64,000 bases of DNA from assembly GCF_050874005.1 (NCBI RefSeq), contig NZ_JBNMJV010000011.1:6891-70890 (forward strand), given 5' to 3'. The notes under the pieces were generated by a model. The model was given only the letters and a program-made list of their open reading frames with translations. It did not search any database and had not been told where the DNA came from. The DNA comes from Huintestinicola sp050874005 (GTDB lineage Bacteria; Bacillota; Clostridia; Oscillospirales; Ruminococcaceae). The translations under genes and the position numbers were made by a program. Below, piece by piece: positions 49,502 to 57,366 of this stretch. The number at the start of each line of letters is the position of its first letter. Position 1 is the stretch's first letter.

Positions 49502-50953
49502 ATGGATAATCATTATGATGTCATTATCGCAGGCACAGGGGTGGGCGGTCTTTACACCGCTCTGTGCCTGCCGGAAAGTATGAATATATTGGTCATCAGC
49601 AAAAGAGAGCTTGACCTGTGCAATTCCGCTCTGGCGCAGGGAGGAGTTGCTGCCGTTTACAAGCCTGTAGACGATGATACCACCACTCTCCACACCAATG
49701 ATACTCTTATCGCAGGCGGCTTTAAGAACAACCCCGACTCCGTAAAGGTGCTTGTTACCGAGGCGGCAGGAGAGATACAGCACATTCTCGACATCGGCGT
49801 GGACTTCGACAGGGACGAGAACGGCGAGCTGGACAGGACTCTCGAGGGCGGTCACAGCCGCAGACGTATTTTCCACCACAAGGACTCCACGGGAGCGGAG
49901 GTCACAGCAAAGGTGCGTGAGGCGGTCCTTAAAAAGCCGAATGTTACTGTTCTTGACAACGCTCTGCTCTGCCGTATGAAGAAGATAGGCGGAGGCTTTG
50001 CTGCCGATATCCTGAGAGACGGAGTACATACCACCGTTACGGCACAGTTTGCGGTAATGGCTACGGGCGGCATAGGCAGGGTATACGACTACACCACAAA
50101 CTCCGCCATTGCTACAGGAGACGGCATTGCTATGGCTTATGAGATGGGTGCGGAGATACGCAATCTCTCTCTTATCCAGTTCCACCCCACCGCTTACAAC
50201 AACAAGGAGTCAAGAGAGTGTTTCCTTATTTCCGAGTCTGTTCGTGGCGAGGGAGCATATCTGCTGAACTGCAGCAAAGAGCGGTTTATGCACAATTATG
50301 ATGACCGCTTAGAGCTTGCTCCGAGAGATGTGGTTTCACGCTCCATAATCCTTGAGAGCAGAAAAACGGGCAGCGATGAGTTCTATCTCGACATACGCTA
50401 CAAGGGCAAGGAATATCTGAGCGGCAGATTCCCGATGATATATGATTTTCTCAAAACTCAGGGCATTGATATGGGCGAGGACCTGATACCCATTTACCCC
50501 TGTCAGCACTACCTTATGGGCGGTATCAATGTGAACACCTCCGCTCAGACGGACATAAGCGGTCTGTACGCTGTAGGCGAATGTTCTCACACAGGTGTTC
50601 ACGGCAACAACCGCCTTGCTTCAAACTCACTTCTTGAGGCGCTTGTTTTCGGTCACAGGGCAGCACTTGACATCAGCGGCAAGTTCGCTCCCGAGGCAGA
50701 GTGCGAGGAATACGCTTTTTCGGAGCCCGAGAATGCTGTTCCCATTCCTCACGGCATAAGGACCGAGATAAGACACATAATGCAGAAATCATACTTTGTT
50801 ATACCCGACAAGCAGAAGGCGCTTGAGGGCTTTGAGAGAGTTTCCGAGATAAAGAAGATGCTGGAAAACGGCAGCTACATCATTGACAGGGATTTTGTGG
50901 AGGCTCATTCTCTTGCTACGGTGGCTTATCTGGTGCTCAAAGAGGTCATCTGA
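49502..50953 (+). CDS. nadB: L-aspartate oxidase
   Basis: The ATG at 49502 follows AGAAGGAAG; the frame upstream crosses the promoter. The 483-residue flavoprotein has VIIAGTGVGGLYTALCL (FAD, 8-24), ALAQGGVAAV, GGHSRRRIFHHKDSTG, MATGGIGRVYDYTTN, IQFHPTAY, VRGEGAYLLN and HGNNRLASNSLLEALVFG, all typical of NadB, which makes iminoaspartate for NAD synthesis. The C-terminal helical domain is shorter than in many NadB proteins. nadA and nadC, often adjacent in Firmicutes, are not here. Confidence 0.92.
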   Translation: MDNHYDVIIAGTGVGGLYTALCLPESMNILVISKRELDLCNSALAQGGVAAVYKPVDDDTTTLHTNDTLIAGGFKNNPDSVKVLVTEAAGEIQHILDIGVDFDRDENGELDRTLEGGHSRRRIFHHKDSTGAEVTAKVREAVLKKPNVTVLDNALLCRMKKIGGGFAADILRDGVHTTVTAQFAVMATGGIGRVYDYTTNSAIATGDGIAMAYEMGAEIRNLSLIQFHPTAYNNKESRECFLISESVRGEGAYLLNCSKERFMHNYDDRLELAPRDVVSRSIILESRKTGSDEFYLDIRYKGKEYLSGRFPMIYDFLKTQGIDMGEDLIPIYPCQHYLMGGINVNTSAQTDISGLYAVGECSHTGVHGNNRLASNSLLEALVFGHRAALDISGKFAPEAECEEYAFSEPENAVPIPHGIRTEIRHIMQKSYFVIPDKQKALEGFERVSEIKKMLENGSYIIDRDFVEAHSLATVAYLVLKEVI

Positions 50954-50996
50954 CTTTTGGTTTATGGATTTGATTTACAGGAAATGTAAATAAGTT

Positions 50997-51046
50997 ATCC
51001 CCGATAATGCAGGGTGTTGTATAAACTGCATTATCGGGGATTTTTG
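50997..51046 (+). terminator. Terminator of nadB
   Basis: A perfect 16-bp stem (50997-51012 with 51026-51041) is followed by TTTTTG. Confidence 0.92.
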
Positions 51047-51101
51047 TTTTTGTGGGAATTTACAAAAATGGCAGAAACAGAAAATTTGTTTCAAAAAGGC
51101 A

Positions 51102-51131
51102 TTGACAAAAATGGAGCAAATGTGCTATAAT
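51102..51131 (+). promoter_or_regulatory. Promoter of the five-gene unit 51196-53850
   Basis: TTGACA, 18 bp, TATAAT with extended TGc; the start near 51138 rules out an ATG at 51136. Confidence 0.83.
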
Positions 51132-51195
51132 GTAAATGATGGAAATTACAAATTGGTATAGCTGTAAAACTCTTACGAAAGGAATAGTCATAAAA

Positions 51196-51636
51196 ATGGT
51201 CTGGCTGGAACCAAGCGAATATGAAAAGCAGAAATTTACGGTGCTGAGGCTGTATGCACCCAAGAGCGAAAAAATCTTATTGGACTTTGAGCCGCTTAAA
51301 ATTTCCGATAAACCTGATAGGGAGCCGCTGTGGGAGGAGTGGCACTGCTATGCTTCGCCGTTAAGGATATTTAAACAGGACTATGAGCTGCTGCTTCGTT
51401 ATTTTAGCAAGGTATATCCCGTTAAAGACCCGATCAACGGGAATGTGCTGTCTTTTTTTGATGTGTGTTCGGACAACCGGATAGGCGGGGAGGACTGGCT
51501 TAAAATAATCTGTGAAATAGAAGGGGATATGGGAACTGTTCCCGATAACGAAAAAGCTTTCCTTTTGAGGTTTGTTAAGTGGCTGAGGGAGGCGATGAAA
51601 TACACTTCTGTTATTGTTGCGGAGGGAAATTTGTAA
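51196..51636 (+). CDS. Protein of unknown function, 146 residues
   Basis: The ATG at 51196 lies behind GAAAGGA and downstream of the promoter. The soluble protein starts MVWLEPSEYEKQKFTVLRLY and has many Trp, Tyr and Leu; no signal, membrane segment or known motif. It leads a run of closely spaced genes (pyrophosphatase-like, P-loop kinase-like, GNAT, unknown). Confidence 0.65.
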   Translation: MVWLEPSEYEKQKFTVLRLYAPKSEKILLDFEPLKISDKPDREPLWEEWHCYASPLRIFKQDYELLLRYFSKVYPVKDPINGNVLSFFDVCSDNRIGGEDWLKIICEIEGDMGTVPDNEKAFLLRFVKWLREAMKYTSVIVAEGNL

Positions 51637-51660
51637 AAGGCATTTTGGAGGTGACTACCT

Positions 51661-51990
51661 TTGATCGGAGATATTGTTACTGTAACTGTTGACAGACCGC
51701 TGGGGAGCTGTCACCCGGAGCACAAGGATATGTATTATCCTGTGAACTATGGCTATATCGAGGGGATAATTGCTCCCGACGGAGAGGAGCAGGACGCTTA
51801 CATTTTAGGGGTGAATGTTCCCGTTGAGAAATTTACGGGCAGGGTCATTGCGGTCATTCACAGAGATGATGATGCAGAGGAAAAATGGGTGGTATGTCCC
51901 GATGAGTTTTCTTTCAGCAGAGAGGAAATTATGGAGATGGTGGATTTTCAGGAAAAGTATTTTCGGTCGGAGGTCATTATGCAGATCTAA
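51661..51990 (+). CDS. Small family I inorganic pyrophosphatase-like protein
   Basis: A TTG start is used, with GGAGG eight bases upstream. At 109 residues it is shorter than the usual 170 but retains the core: DRPLGSCHPEHKDMYYPVNYG and APDGEEQDAYILGVN (the family's DGDPLD/V region, with metal-binding Asp), then FTGRVIAVIHRDDD. The C-terminal helix and some catalytic Lys/Arg of the full enzyme may be missing, so activity is uncertain. It is probably cotranscribed with its neighbours. Confidence 0.7.
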   Translation: MIGDIVTVTVDRPLGSCHPEHKDMYYPVNYGYIEGIIAPDGEEQDAYILGVNVPVEKFTGRVIAVIHRDDDAEEKWVVCPDEFSFSREEIMEMVDFQEKYFRSEVIMQI

Positions 51991-52002
51991 GGAGGTGGGG
52001 AT

Positions 52003-52497
52003 ATGCTTAGCAGGGTCATTGTTATAGGCAGCCCCGGGTCGGGGAAAAGCACATTTGCAAGGCGGCTCAAGGATATGACGGGTCTGCCCCTTTATTATCT
52101 TGATATGATATGGCACAAGCCCGATAGGACTAATATTTCCAAAGAGGAATTTGACAAAAGGCTCAATGAGATCTTATCCACAGACAGGTGGATAATTGAC
52201 GGGAATTATCAGAGGACGCTTGAGGTTCGGCTGAGAAAATGCGACACCGTTTTTCTTTTTGATCTTCCTGTTGAGGTTTGTTTGTCGGGTGCTAAGGCAA
52301 GGGTCGGCACTAAAAGGGAGGATATGCCTTGGACAGAAACGGAATTTGATGAGGAGTTCAGGCAATGGATAGTGGATTTTCCAAAAAAACAGCTGCCCGA
52401 AATTTATGGGCTGCTTGAAAAATACAAGGATAAAAATATTGTGGTTTTTAGATCGAGACAGGACGCTGAGACTTATCTGAAGGGAGAATTATTATGA
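52003..52497 (+). CDS. P-loop kinase-like protein (topology modulation/adenylate kinase-like)
   Basis: The 164-residue protein has Walker A IVIGSPGSGKSTFARRL (5-21), YYLDMIWHKPDR and RWIIDGNYQRTLEVRL, the pattern of the FlaR/'topology modulation protein' family of small nucleotide kinases. GGAGGTGG precedes the ATG. Its stop overlaps the start of the acetyltransferase gene by four bases. Substrate unknown. Confidence 0.85.
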   Translation: MLSRVIVIGSPGSGKSTFARRLKDMTGLPLYYLDMIWHKPDRTNISKEEFDKRLNEILSTDRWIIDGNYQRTLEVRLRKCDTVFLFDLPVEVCLSGAKARVGTKREDMPWTETEFDEEFRQWIVDFPKKQLPEIYGLLEKYKDKNIVVFRSRQDAETYLKGELL

Positions 52498-53009
52498 TAC
52501 TTGAAACGGAAAGGCTTATTCTTCGCAGGTATACTGCCGATGACCTGAATGACCTTTATGAATATTTATCCGATGATGAGGTGGTAAGGTTTGAGCCGTA
52601 CAAGGCAATGAGCCTTGAGGAAACAAAGGATAATCTTAAATGGCGTATCGGGACAGACGAGATGATCGCTGTGGAGCTTAAAAGCGAGCACAAAATGATC
52701 GGCAACATTTATCTCGGAAAAAGAGATTTTTATGCCCTTGAGATAGGATATGTTTTTAATCGGAAATACTGGGGAATGGGTTATACTAAGGAGGGCTGTG
52801 AGGCTATCATAAAGCGTGCTTTCAATGACGGGATACACAGGATATTTGCCGAATGCGACCCCGAAAATACAAGCTCATGGGGATTGCTTGAGGCGCTGGG
52901 ATTTGACAGGGAGGCGCATCTCAAGAAGAATGTTTATTTTTGGACAGATGAGATGGGGAAACCTATCTGGAAGGACACTTACATATATGCGAAATTAGGC
53001 TCTGACTGA
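52494..53009 (+). CDS. RimJ/RimL-type GNAT acetyltransferase
   Basis: The 171-residue protein has ETERLILRRYTADDLNDLYE (typical RimJ/L start), IGYVFNRKYWGMGYTKEGCE (acetyl-CoA loop) and ECDPENTSSWGLLEALGF. It acetylates N-termini or small molecules; the target is unknown. It overlaps the upstream gene by four bases, so the two are translationally coupled. Confidence 0.9.
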   Translation: MILETERLILRRYTADDLNDLYEYLSDDEVVRFEPYKAMSLEETKDNLKWRIGTDEMIAVELKSEHKMIGNIYLGKRDFYALEIGYVFNRKYWGMGYTKEGCEAIIKRAFNDGIHRIFAECDPENTSSWGLLEALGFDREAHLKKNVYFWTDEMGKPIWKDTYIYAKLGSD

Positions 53010-53022
53010 TAGAGGTGATTAT

Positions 53023-53850
53023 ATGAAAACAGAAGCCGCAGGCTGTATAAAGCTGTCGTCCCTTATTGAAAAATACGGTCTTGAGGGCTATTATTCCTAC
53101 AGTCGGACCGTAGGCGCTGACGGGAATATTTATATATTCCTTCAAGAGGACAGCCACAGGACGAAGCACGACCGTTCCCTGCTTTACAGCTATGCTGCTG
53201 TTCGTCTCATTCCCGATTGGTACGGCACAGATGTGACCTCGGAGCTTCTTGCGCTTGGGGAATACAGAGACAGGCTCTCGGGCATACACCCCATGGGAGA
53301 TCGTCTCCTGCTTATAGGCAGAGACGATAAAAATGCTATAGGGATAATTCTTGATGAACGCTTAAAAGAACAGGGCAGGATAAGCTTCGGCATAAGCTAT
53401 TTCGACAAGTCTATCATAACGGCGGACGGCAGGATATGTCTGGGAGAAATAGAAGAAAATTGTTTCAGCCCTGCGCCCGTAAGTATTTTTGACGAGCAGG
53501 GGTGCTGTGAAAAAATTGAGCGTTTCTCTCATTGGGACGTCACGGCTCTTAACATTGACGAAAACGGCGATATATGGTACTATGCATATCCCGATAACGG
53601 CTTTTTCTCTACAGGAGGCGAAAGCCTGAGATATGACGGGGCAGTATATAATTTCGCTGTTCTTCCCCACCGTCGGGGGATGATCGCAGATACGGGCGGC
53701 AGGTTCAGGCTTCTCCGATTTAACGGTCAGTCCGAAAATGCAGTATTTACTTACGGCGGAAGAGAGATAACAGACGGACTTTCCTCATTCAGAGGAAACC
53801 GTGGAGTTATTCTTTGCGATGACGCTCTATACTTTTTCTGCATAAACTGA
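53023..53850 (+). CDS. Soluble repeat-rich protein, unknown (propeller-like)
   Basis: The 275-residue protein has recurring strands with DGNIYIF, ADGRICLGEI, ENGDIWYYAYPDNG and GGRFRLLRF, a spacing reminiscent of beta-propeller or WD-like blades. There is no signal peptide. It is the last gene of the 51196 unit, ending before a hairpin terminator. Function unassigned. Confidence 0.6.
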   Translation: MKTEAAGCIKLSSLIEKYGLEGYYSYSRTVGADGNIYIFLQEDSHRTKHDRSLLYSYAAVRLIPDWYGTDVTSELLALGEYRDRLSGIHPMGDRLLLIGRDDKNAIGIILDERLKEQGRISFGISYFDKSIITADGRICLGEIEENCFSPAPVSIFDEQGCCEKIERFSHWDVTALNIDENGDIWYYAYPDNGFFSTGGESLRYDGAVYNFAVLPHRRGMIADTGGRFRLLRFNGQSENAVFTYGGREITDGLSSFRGNRGVILCDDALYFFCIN

Positions 53851-53857
53851 ACAAAAG

Positions 53858-53885
53858 TCCCCGTACTCCGAAGGGAATACGGGGA
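53858..53885. terminator. Convergent terminator
   Basis: TCCCCGTA/TACGGGGA (53858-53865, 53878-53885) between the convergent genes; weak T/A runs on both sides. Confidence 0.6.
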
Positions 53886-53890
53886 TAAAT

Positions 53891-55495
53891 TTATCTTCCT
53901 GTCAATGCGCTCCTTCCCACCTTGTCAAAAAAGGCGGAAATGAAAATTAGAGGAGCTGAGAAATGTATGGAAGGTTCGTTTGTGGAAAGGCTGCAGCTAT
54001 TGTCGGCATAGCATTTCGCTCCGGGAGTGCCCTTTTCGATGTGCCACTTGGAATATTCGTCGCTGCGTTCAACATTTGCACCGCTGACCACCATTCCCGG
54101 GAGGGGCGGGTCATTTTCCATCAAGGCGCTCATAAGGTGGCAGGGCATCTGACAGCAGTCGTTTCCTATACCTGTGACATAGGATAAGCCCATTGGATTT
54201 TTGCCGAATATATAGCCGAACTGGTCGATCGCTCCCGAAAGATATTCCTGCTCGCCGCTTATGAGATAGGCGGTGATGAAGTCCATACAGTCGGAAAGCA
54301 CCGCAAAATTGCTGCCGTATGTATATCCGCCGCCTGCGCTTCTGGCGGTGCGGTAGCCGCTGGAGTTTACGGCTATTGTCATTCTGTCTGCTCTGTCGGT
54401 GAGACGCTTCCTGATAAACGCTTCTGCGGAGCGGTCACGGGTGCGGCTGTTCATCAGGTAGGACAGCGCCGCAAATCCGCCGCAGGTGGAATATCCGAAG
54501 CCGTAAAACGAGGACAGGATATATTTTTCCATTATCATCTGCTCGAAGCTGCTTTCTCCCGTAAGGGCGTACATCTCACACATTGCCCACATAAATTCGC
54601 TTTCGATGGCGTTAAGTCCGTCGCCGTTTTCCGAGGCGCTGCCAAGCCTGCGGCAGTAGTTTTCGTATTCCTCCGTTCTGAGAGCGGCTATCCAGCTGAG
54701 CTCTGCCGCCTTACGGAGCTTTTTGGAAAATGCTTTGTCCGTTTCGGAAAAAAACTCCGCTCCAAGAGCCGCCGCCGCTGTGAAAACAAGAGCCGCAGAA
54801 CAGCTTTGCTCCGTAAAAAAGTAGGCGCCGTTATCCTCCTCGGGGGAAGCTATATCCGTTCCGCAGACGGATATTCCGCCGTAAACGCCTCCGTCTCTGT
54901 CCTGCATTTTAAGGAGCCACTCAAGTCCCCATCTGCACTCGTCAGAAATAAGCTTTTTTTCCTCGTCCGAAAAGCTTTCTCCGAAAAGCTTCAGAGCATA
55001 TAACATATCCGCTGCTGCAAGGCAGGTGCTGCGGACGTTTTTTGCATATCCGCCGCCTGTATGCCAGCCCCCGGATGCGTCTGCAAAGGAGCCGTGCTTT
55101 GTAACAGGCTCGGTGTGACATTCACGGTGGGTATAATTGCCGCAGCGTGCGGTCTCTCCCGAAAGGTCAAAGCCGCAGCGGCTGGCAAATATGCCGTCAA
55201 GTACCGTTTTTCGTATATTTTTATAAGGCTCGCCGGTTATCTCGAAAACGTCCGAACGCCTGTAGCCTGCACGGATAAAATATGAACCGCAGGTATTGAA
55301 ATCGGAAAAATCCGCAAGCTTTACCGTATCTCCCGACTCACGGTCGAAATAGGGACAGGTAAGACGGCCTGCATATACGCTTATTCCCGTGGCGGCTTCA
55401 ACAAGATAGAACACGCCTGCCGTTACTCTGCATACGGCGTTTTTAGGCATTCCCGTCATATATCCCAGATGATTTACCTGTATACGTTTCTTCAT
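53891..55495 (-). CDS. GH9-like protein without signal peptide and without catalytic-base motif
   Basis: The 534-residue protein has the GH9 arrangement: an N-terminal Ig-like domain (about 1-85) and an (alpha/alpha)6 barrel. Where active GH9 enzymes have GGWYDAGDYGKYV this protein has GGWHTGGGYAKNV (142-154): both motif Asp residues are replaced, by Thr146 and Gly149. The C-terminal acid, NEPSIHFSAPL with Glu507, is kept, while the PHHR block reads MPCHLM. It has no signal peptide (starts MKKRIQVNHLGYM), so it is probably cytoplasmic. It may act on another sugar linkage or be non-catalytic. It is divergent from the CE2-like gene. Confidence 0.8.
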   Translation of the reverse strand: MKKRIQVNHLGYMTGMPKNAVCRVTAGVFYLVEAATGISVYAGRLTCPYFDRESGDTVKLADFSDFNTCGSYFIRAGYRRSDVFEITGEPYKNIRKTVLDGIFASRCGFDLSGETARCGNYTHRECHTEPVTKHGSFADASGGWHTGGGYAKNVRSTCLAAADMLYALKLFGESFSDEEKKLISDECRWGLEWLLKMQDRDGGVYGGISVCGTDIASPEEDNGAYFFTEQSCSAALVFTAAAALGAEFFSETDKAFSKKLRKAAELSWIAALRTEEYENYCRRLGSASENGDGLNAIESEFMWAMCEMYALTGESSFEQMIMEKYILSSFYGFGYSTCGGFAALSYLMNSRTRDRSAEAFIRKRLTDRADRMTIAVNSSGYRTARSAGGGYTYGSNFAVLSDCMDFITAYLISGEQEYLSGAIDQFGYIFGKNPMGLSYVTGIGNDCCQMPCHLMSALMENDPPLPGMVVSGANVERSDEYSKWHIEKGTPGAKCYADNSCSLSTNEPSIHFSAPLIFISAFFDKVGRSALTGR

Positions 55496-55637
55496 CTGAC
55501 CGCCTCCTTGCGCCTGTTATTTGCTTTAGTATATTACCTTATTATAATTATACCTTATTTTGAAATTTCATTATATCAATACCTATGACCAATATAAAAT
55601 ATTATTTTTTTGTTTTTTTTAAATTTGCTTGAACGGG

Positions 55638-55666
55638 TTGAAATAAAAATCGAACTGTGATATAAT
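55638..55666 (+). promoter_or_regulatory. Promoter of the CE2-like gene
   Basis: TTGAAA, 17 bp, TATAAT with extended TGa. Confidence 0.85.
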
Positions 55667-55702
55667 TTGTGTAATATTAGATCCGTACAGGAGGAAAACG
55701 CT

Positions 55703-56755
55703 ATGGAACTTTGCCATAAAAGTGAGAAAATAAATTATTACGGCAGAATTGATATGAAGGAAGATGGGGCATATTTCTATTTTCCCTCGTCCTCGGCGGA
55801 GGTGCGCTTTAAGGGGACGGAGATATATGCAAGTGTAAATGCAAATATCGTCTGGGGTACTGTTGCTCTGGGCTATGTGATAGACGGACGTATGGGTCAG
55901 GTGCCTTTGAGCAGGGACAACAACGGAAAAGATATGACCTATCAGCTGGCAAATTCCCTTGAGCCTGACAAGGAGCATACTCTTATCCTCTACAAAAGGC
56001 AGGCGGCAAATCTGAGCTTTTCGCTTAAAGGCTTCTCCTGCGACGGAGAATTTACCCTTCCTCCCGAAAAGCCTGCATTAAAGCTGGAATTTTACGGTGA
56101 CAGCGTTTCAGCAGGTGAGGTGACGGAGGCTTATGATTTTGTGGGACGCTCCGACCCTGCTTCCCACGACAGCGCATATGACAACTCATATCTGAGCTAC
56201 ACCTGGCAGACCGCAAGGCTGCTTGGGGCGCAGATACAGAACGTTTCCCAGGGCGGCATTGCGGTCTTTGACGATACGGGATATTTCCACGCTCCTAAGA
56301 TGATCGGTATGGAGTCGGTCTATGACAAGCTGTGCTATTTTCCCGAGGGCGGCGAGCTGACAGAGTGGGATTTTTCAAGGTATGATCCCGATATTGCGGT
56401 ATTTGCCCTGGGTCAGAACGACAAGCACAACGGAATTACCGACAAGGACGATATTGACATTTACGACACTAAGACACGTACAAAGTGGAAAGAGGGCTAT
56501 AAGGACATTGTAAGGAATATCCACGCTCATTACGGCAATAATACCAAATATATCTTCCTTACCACTCTGCTTATGCACGACCCCGAGTGGGACAAGGCTA
56601 TCGACGAGGCAGTATGCGAGCTGAAAACCGAAGGCATACCCGCCTATCATATGCTCTTCAAGCGAAACGGCGCCGCTACTCCGGGACACCCTCGTTATCA
56701 GGAGCATAAGGAAATGGCAGAGGAGCTTGCCGCTTACATCAGAGGGATTTTATAA
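55703..56755 (+). CDS. CE2-type SGNH carbohydrate esterase, apparently cytoplasmic
   Basis: The ATG at 55703 follows AGGAGG. The 350-residue protein has an N-terminal jelly-roll domain (about 1-125) and an SGNH esterase domain: LEFYGDSVSAGEV (catalytic Ser, about 132-144), ALGQNDKHNG (block III) and PGHPRYQEHKEMA (catalytic His). This two-domain layout is that of CE2 acetyl-xylan/glucomannan esterases. No signal peptide is present, so it may deacetylate imported oligosaccharides. A PAP2 gene follows after two bases. Confidence 0.85.
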   Translation: MELCHKSEKINYYGRIDMKEDGAYFYFPSSSAEVRFKGTEIYASVNANIVWGTVALGYVIDGRMGQVPLSRDNNGKDMTYQLANSLEPDKEHTLILYKRQAANLSFSLKGFSCDGEFTLPPEKPALKLEFYGDSVSAGEVTEAYDFVGRSDPASHDSAYDNSYLSYTWQTARLLGAQIQNVSQGGIAVFDDTGYFHAPKMIGMESVYDKLCYFPEGGELTEWDFSRYDPDIAVFALGQNDKHNGITDKDDIDIYDTKTRTKWKEGYKDIVRNIHAHYGNNTKYIFLTTLLMHDPEWDKAIDEAVCELKTEGIPAYHMLFKRNGAATPGHPRYQEHKEMAEELAAYIRGIL

Positions 56756-56757
56756 AA

Positions 56758-57312
56758 ATGCTTGACGCAGTTTATGAGATAGATTTTACCATACTTGCCT
56801 TTATCAGGGAGCATCTGAGCTGCAATGCTATGGACGTTGTGATGAAGCTGTTTACCTATGCGGGAAACTGGGGCATCATATGGATAGCGATCACCATTGG
56901 TCTGCTTATTTCAAAAAAGTACCGCAGGCTGGGGGTCACTATGGCAATAGGGCTTGTGGTATGCCTTGCGGCAGGAAATCTGATACTGAAGCCCCTTATC
57001 GCAAGGGACAGGCCGTTCATAGCCGACCCCGGCATCATTCTTTCCATATTGCCGCCGTCGGGCTATTCCTTCCCCTCGGGTCATTCCTTCTCGTCCTTCG
57101 TATCGGCTTCCATTCTGGCAAAGTACAGCAGGAAGGCGGCTGCCTTTGCAATTCCCACAGCAATACTTATTGCATTTTCAAGGCTTTATTTCTGCGTTCA
57201 TTTCCCCACCGACGTGATATGCGGTGCGGCTCTGGGGATAATTGCCGGGCTGACGGTATATAGGCTCAGAAGGGACAGGACAGAGGAAAAGCCTGCTTCG
57301 GAAAATAAATAA
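56758..57312 (+). CDS. PAP2 family membrane phosphatase
   Basis: The 184-residue protein has five or six membrane segments and all three PAP2 motifs: KPLIARDRP, FPSGHS and SRLYFCVHFPTD. Members include undecaprenyl-pyrophosphate phosphatases (BcrC/PgpB type) and lipid phosphatases. It lies two bases after the esterase gene, which suggests coupling; a bidirectional terminator follows. Confidence 0.9.
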   Translation: MLDAVYEIDFTILAFIREHLSCNAMDVVMKLFTYAGNWGIIWIAITIGLLISKKYRRLGVTMAIGLVVCLAAGNLILKPLIARDRPFIADPGIILSILPPSGYSFPSGHSFSSFVSASILAKYSRKAAAFAIPTAILIAFSRLYFCVHFPTDVICGAALGIIAGLTVYRLRRDRTEEKPASENK

Positions 57313-57317
57313 CATAA

Positions 57318-57352
57318 AAAAGCTTCTCTGCTGATGTTGCAGAGAAGCTTTT
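57318..57352. terminator. Bidirectional terminator
   Basis: A perfect 14-bp stem AAAAGCTTCTCTGC/GCAGAGAAGCTTTT (57318-57331, 57339-57352) serves both convergent genes. Confidence 0.92.
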
Positions 57353-57366
57353 GCATTTGCTTGTAA

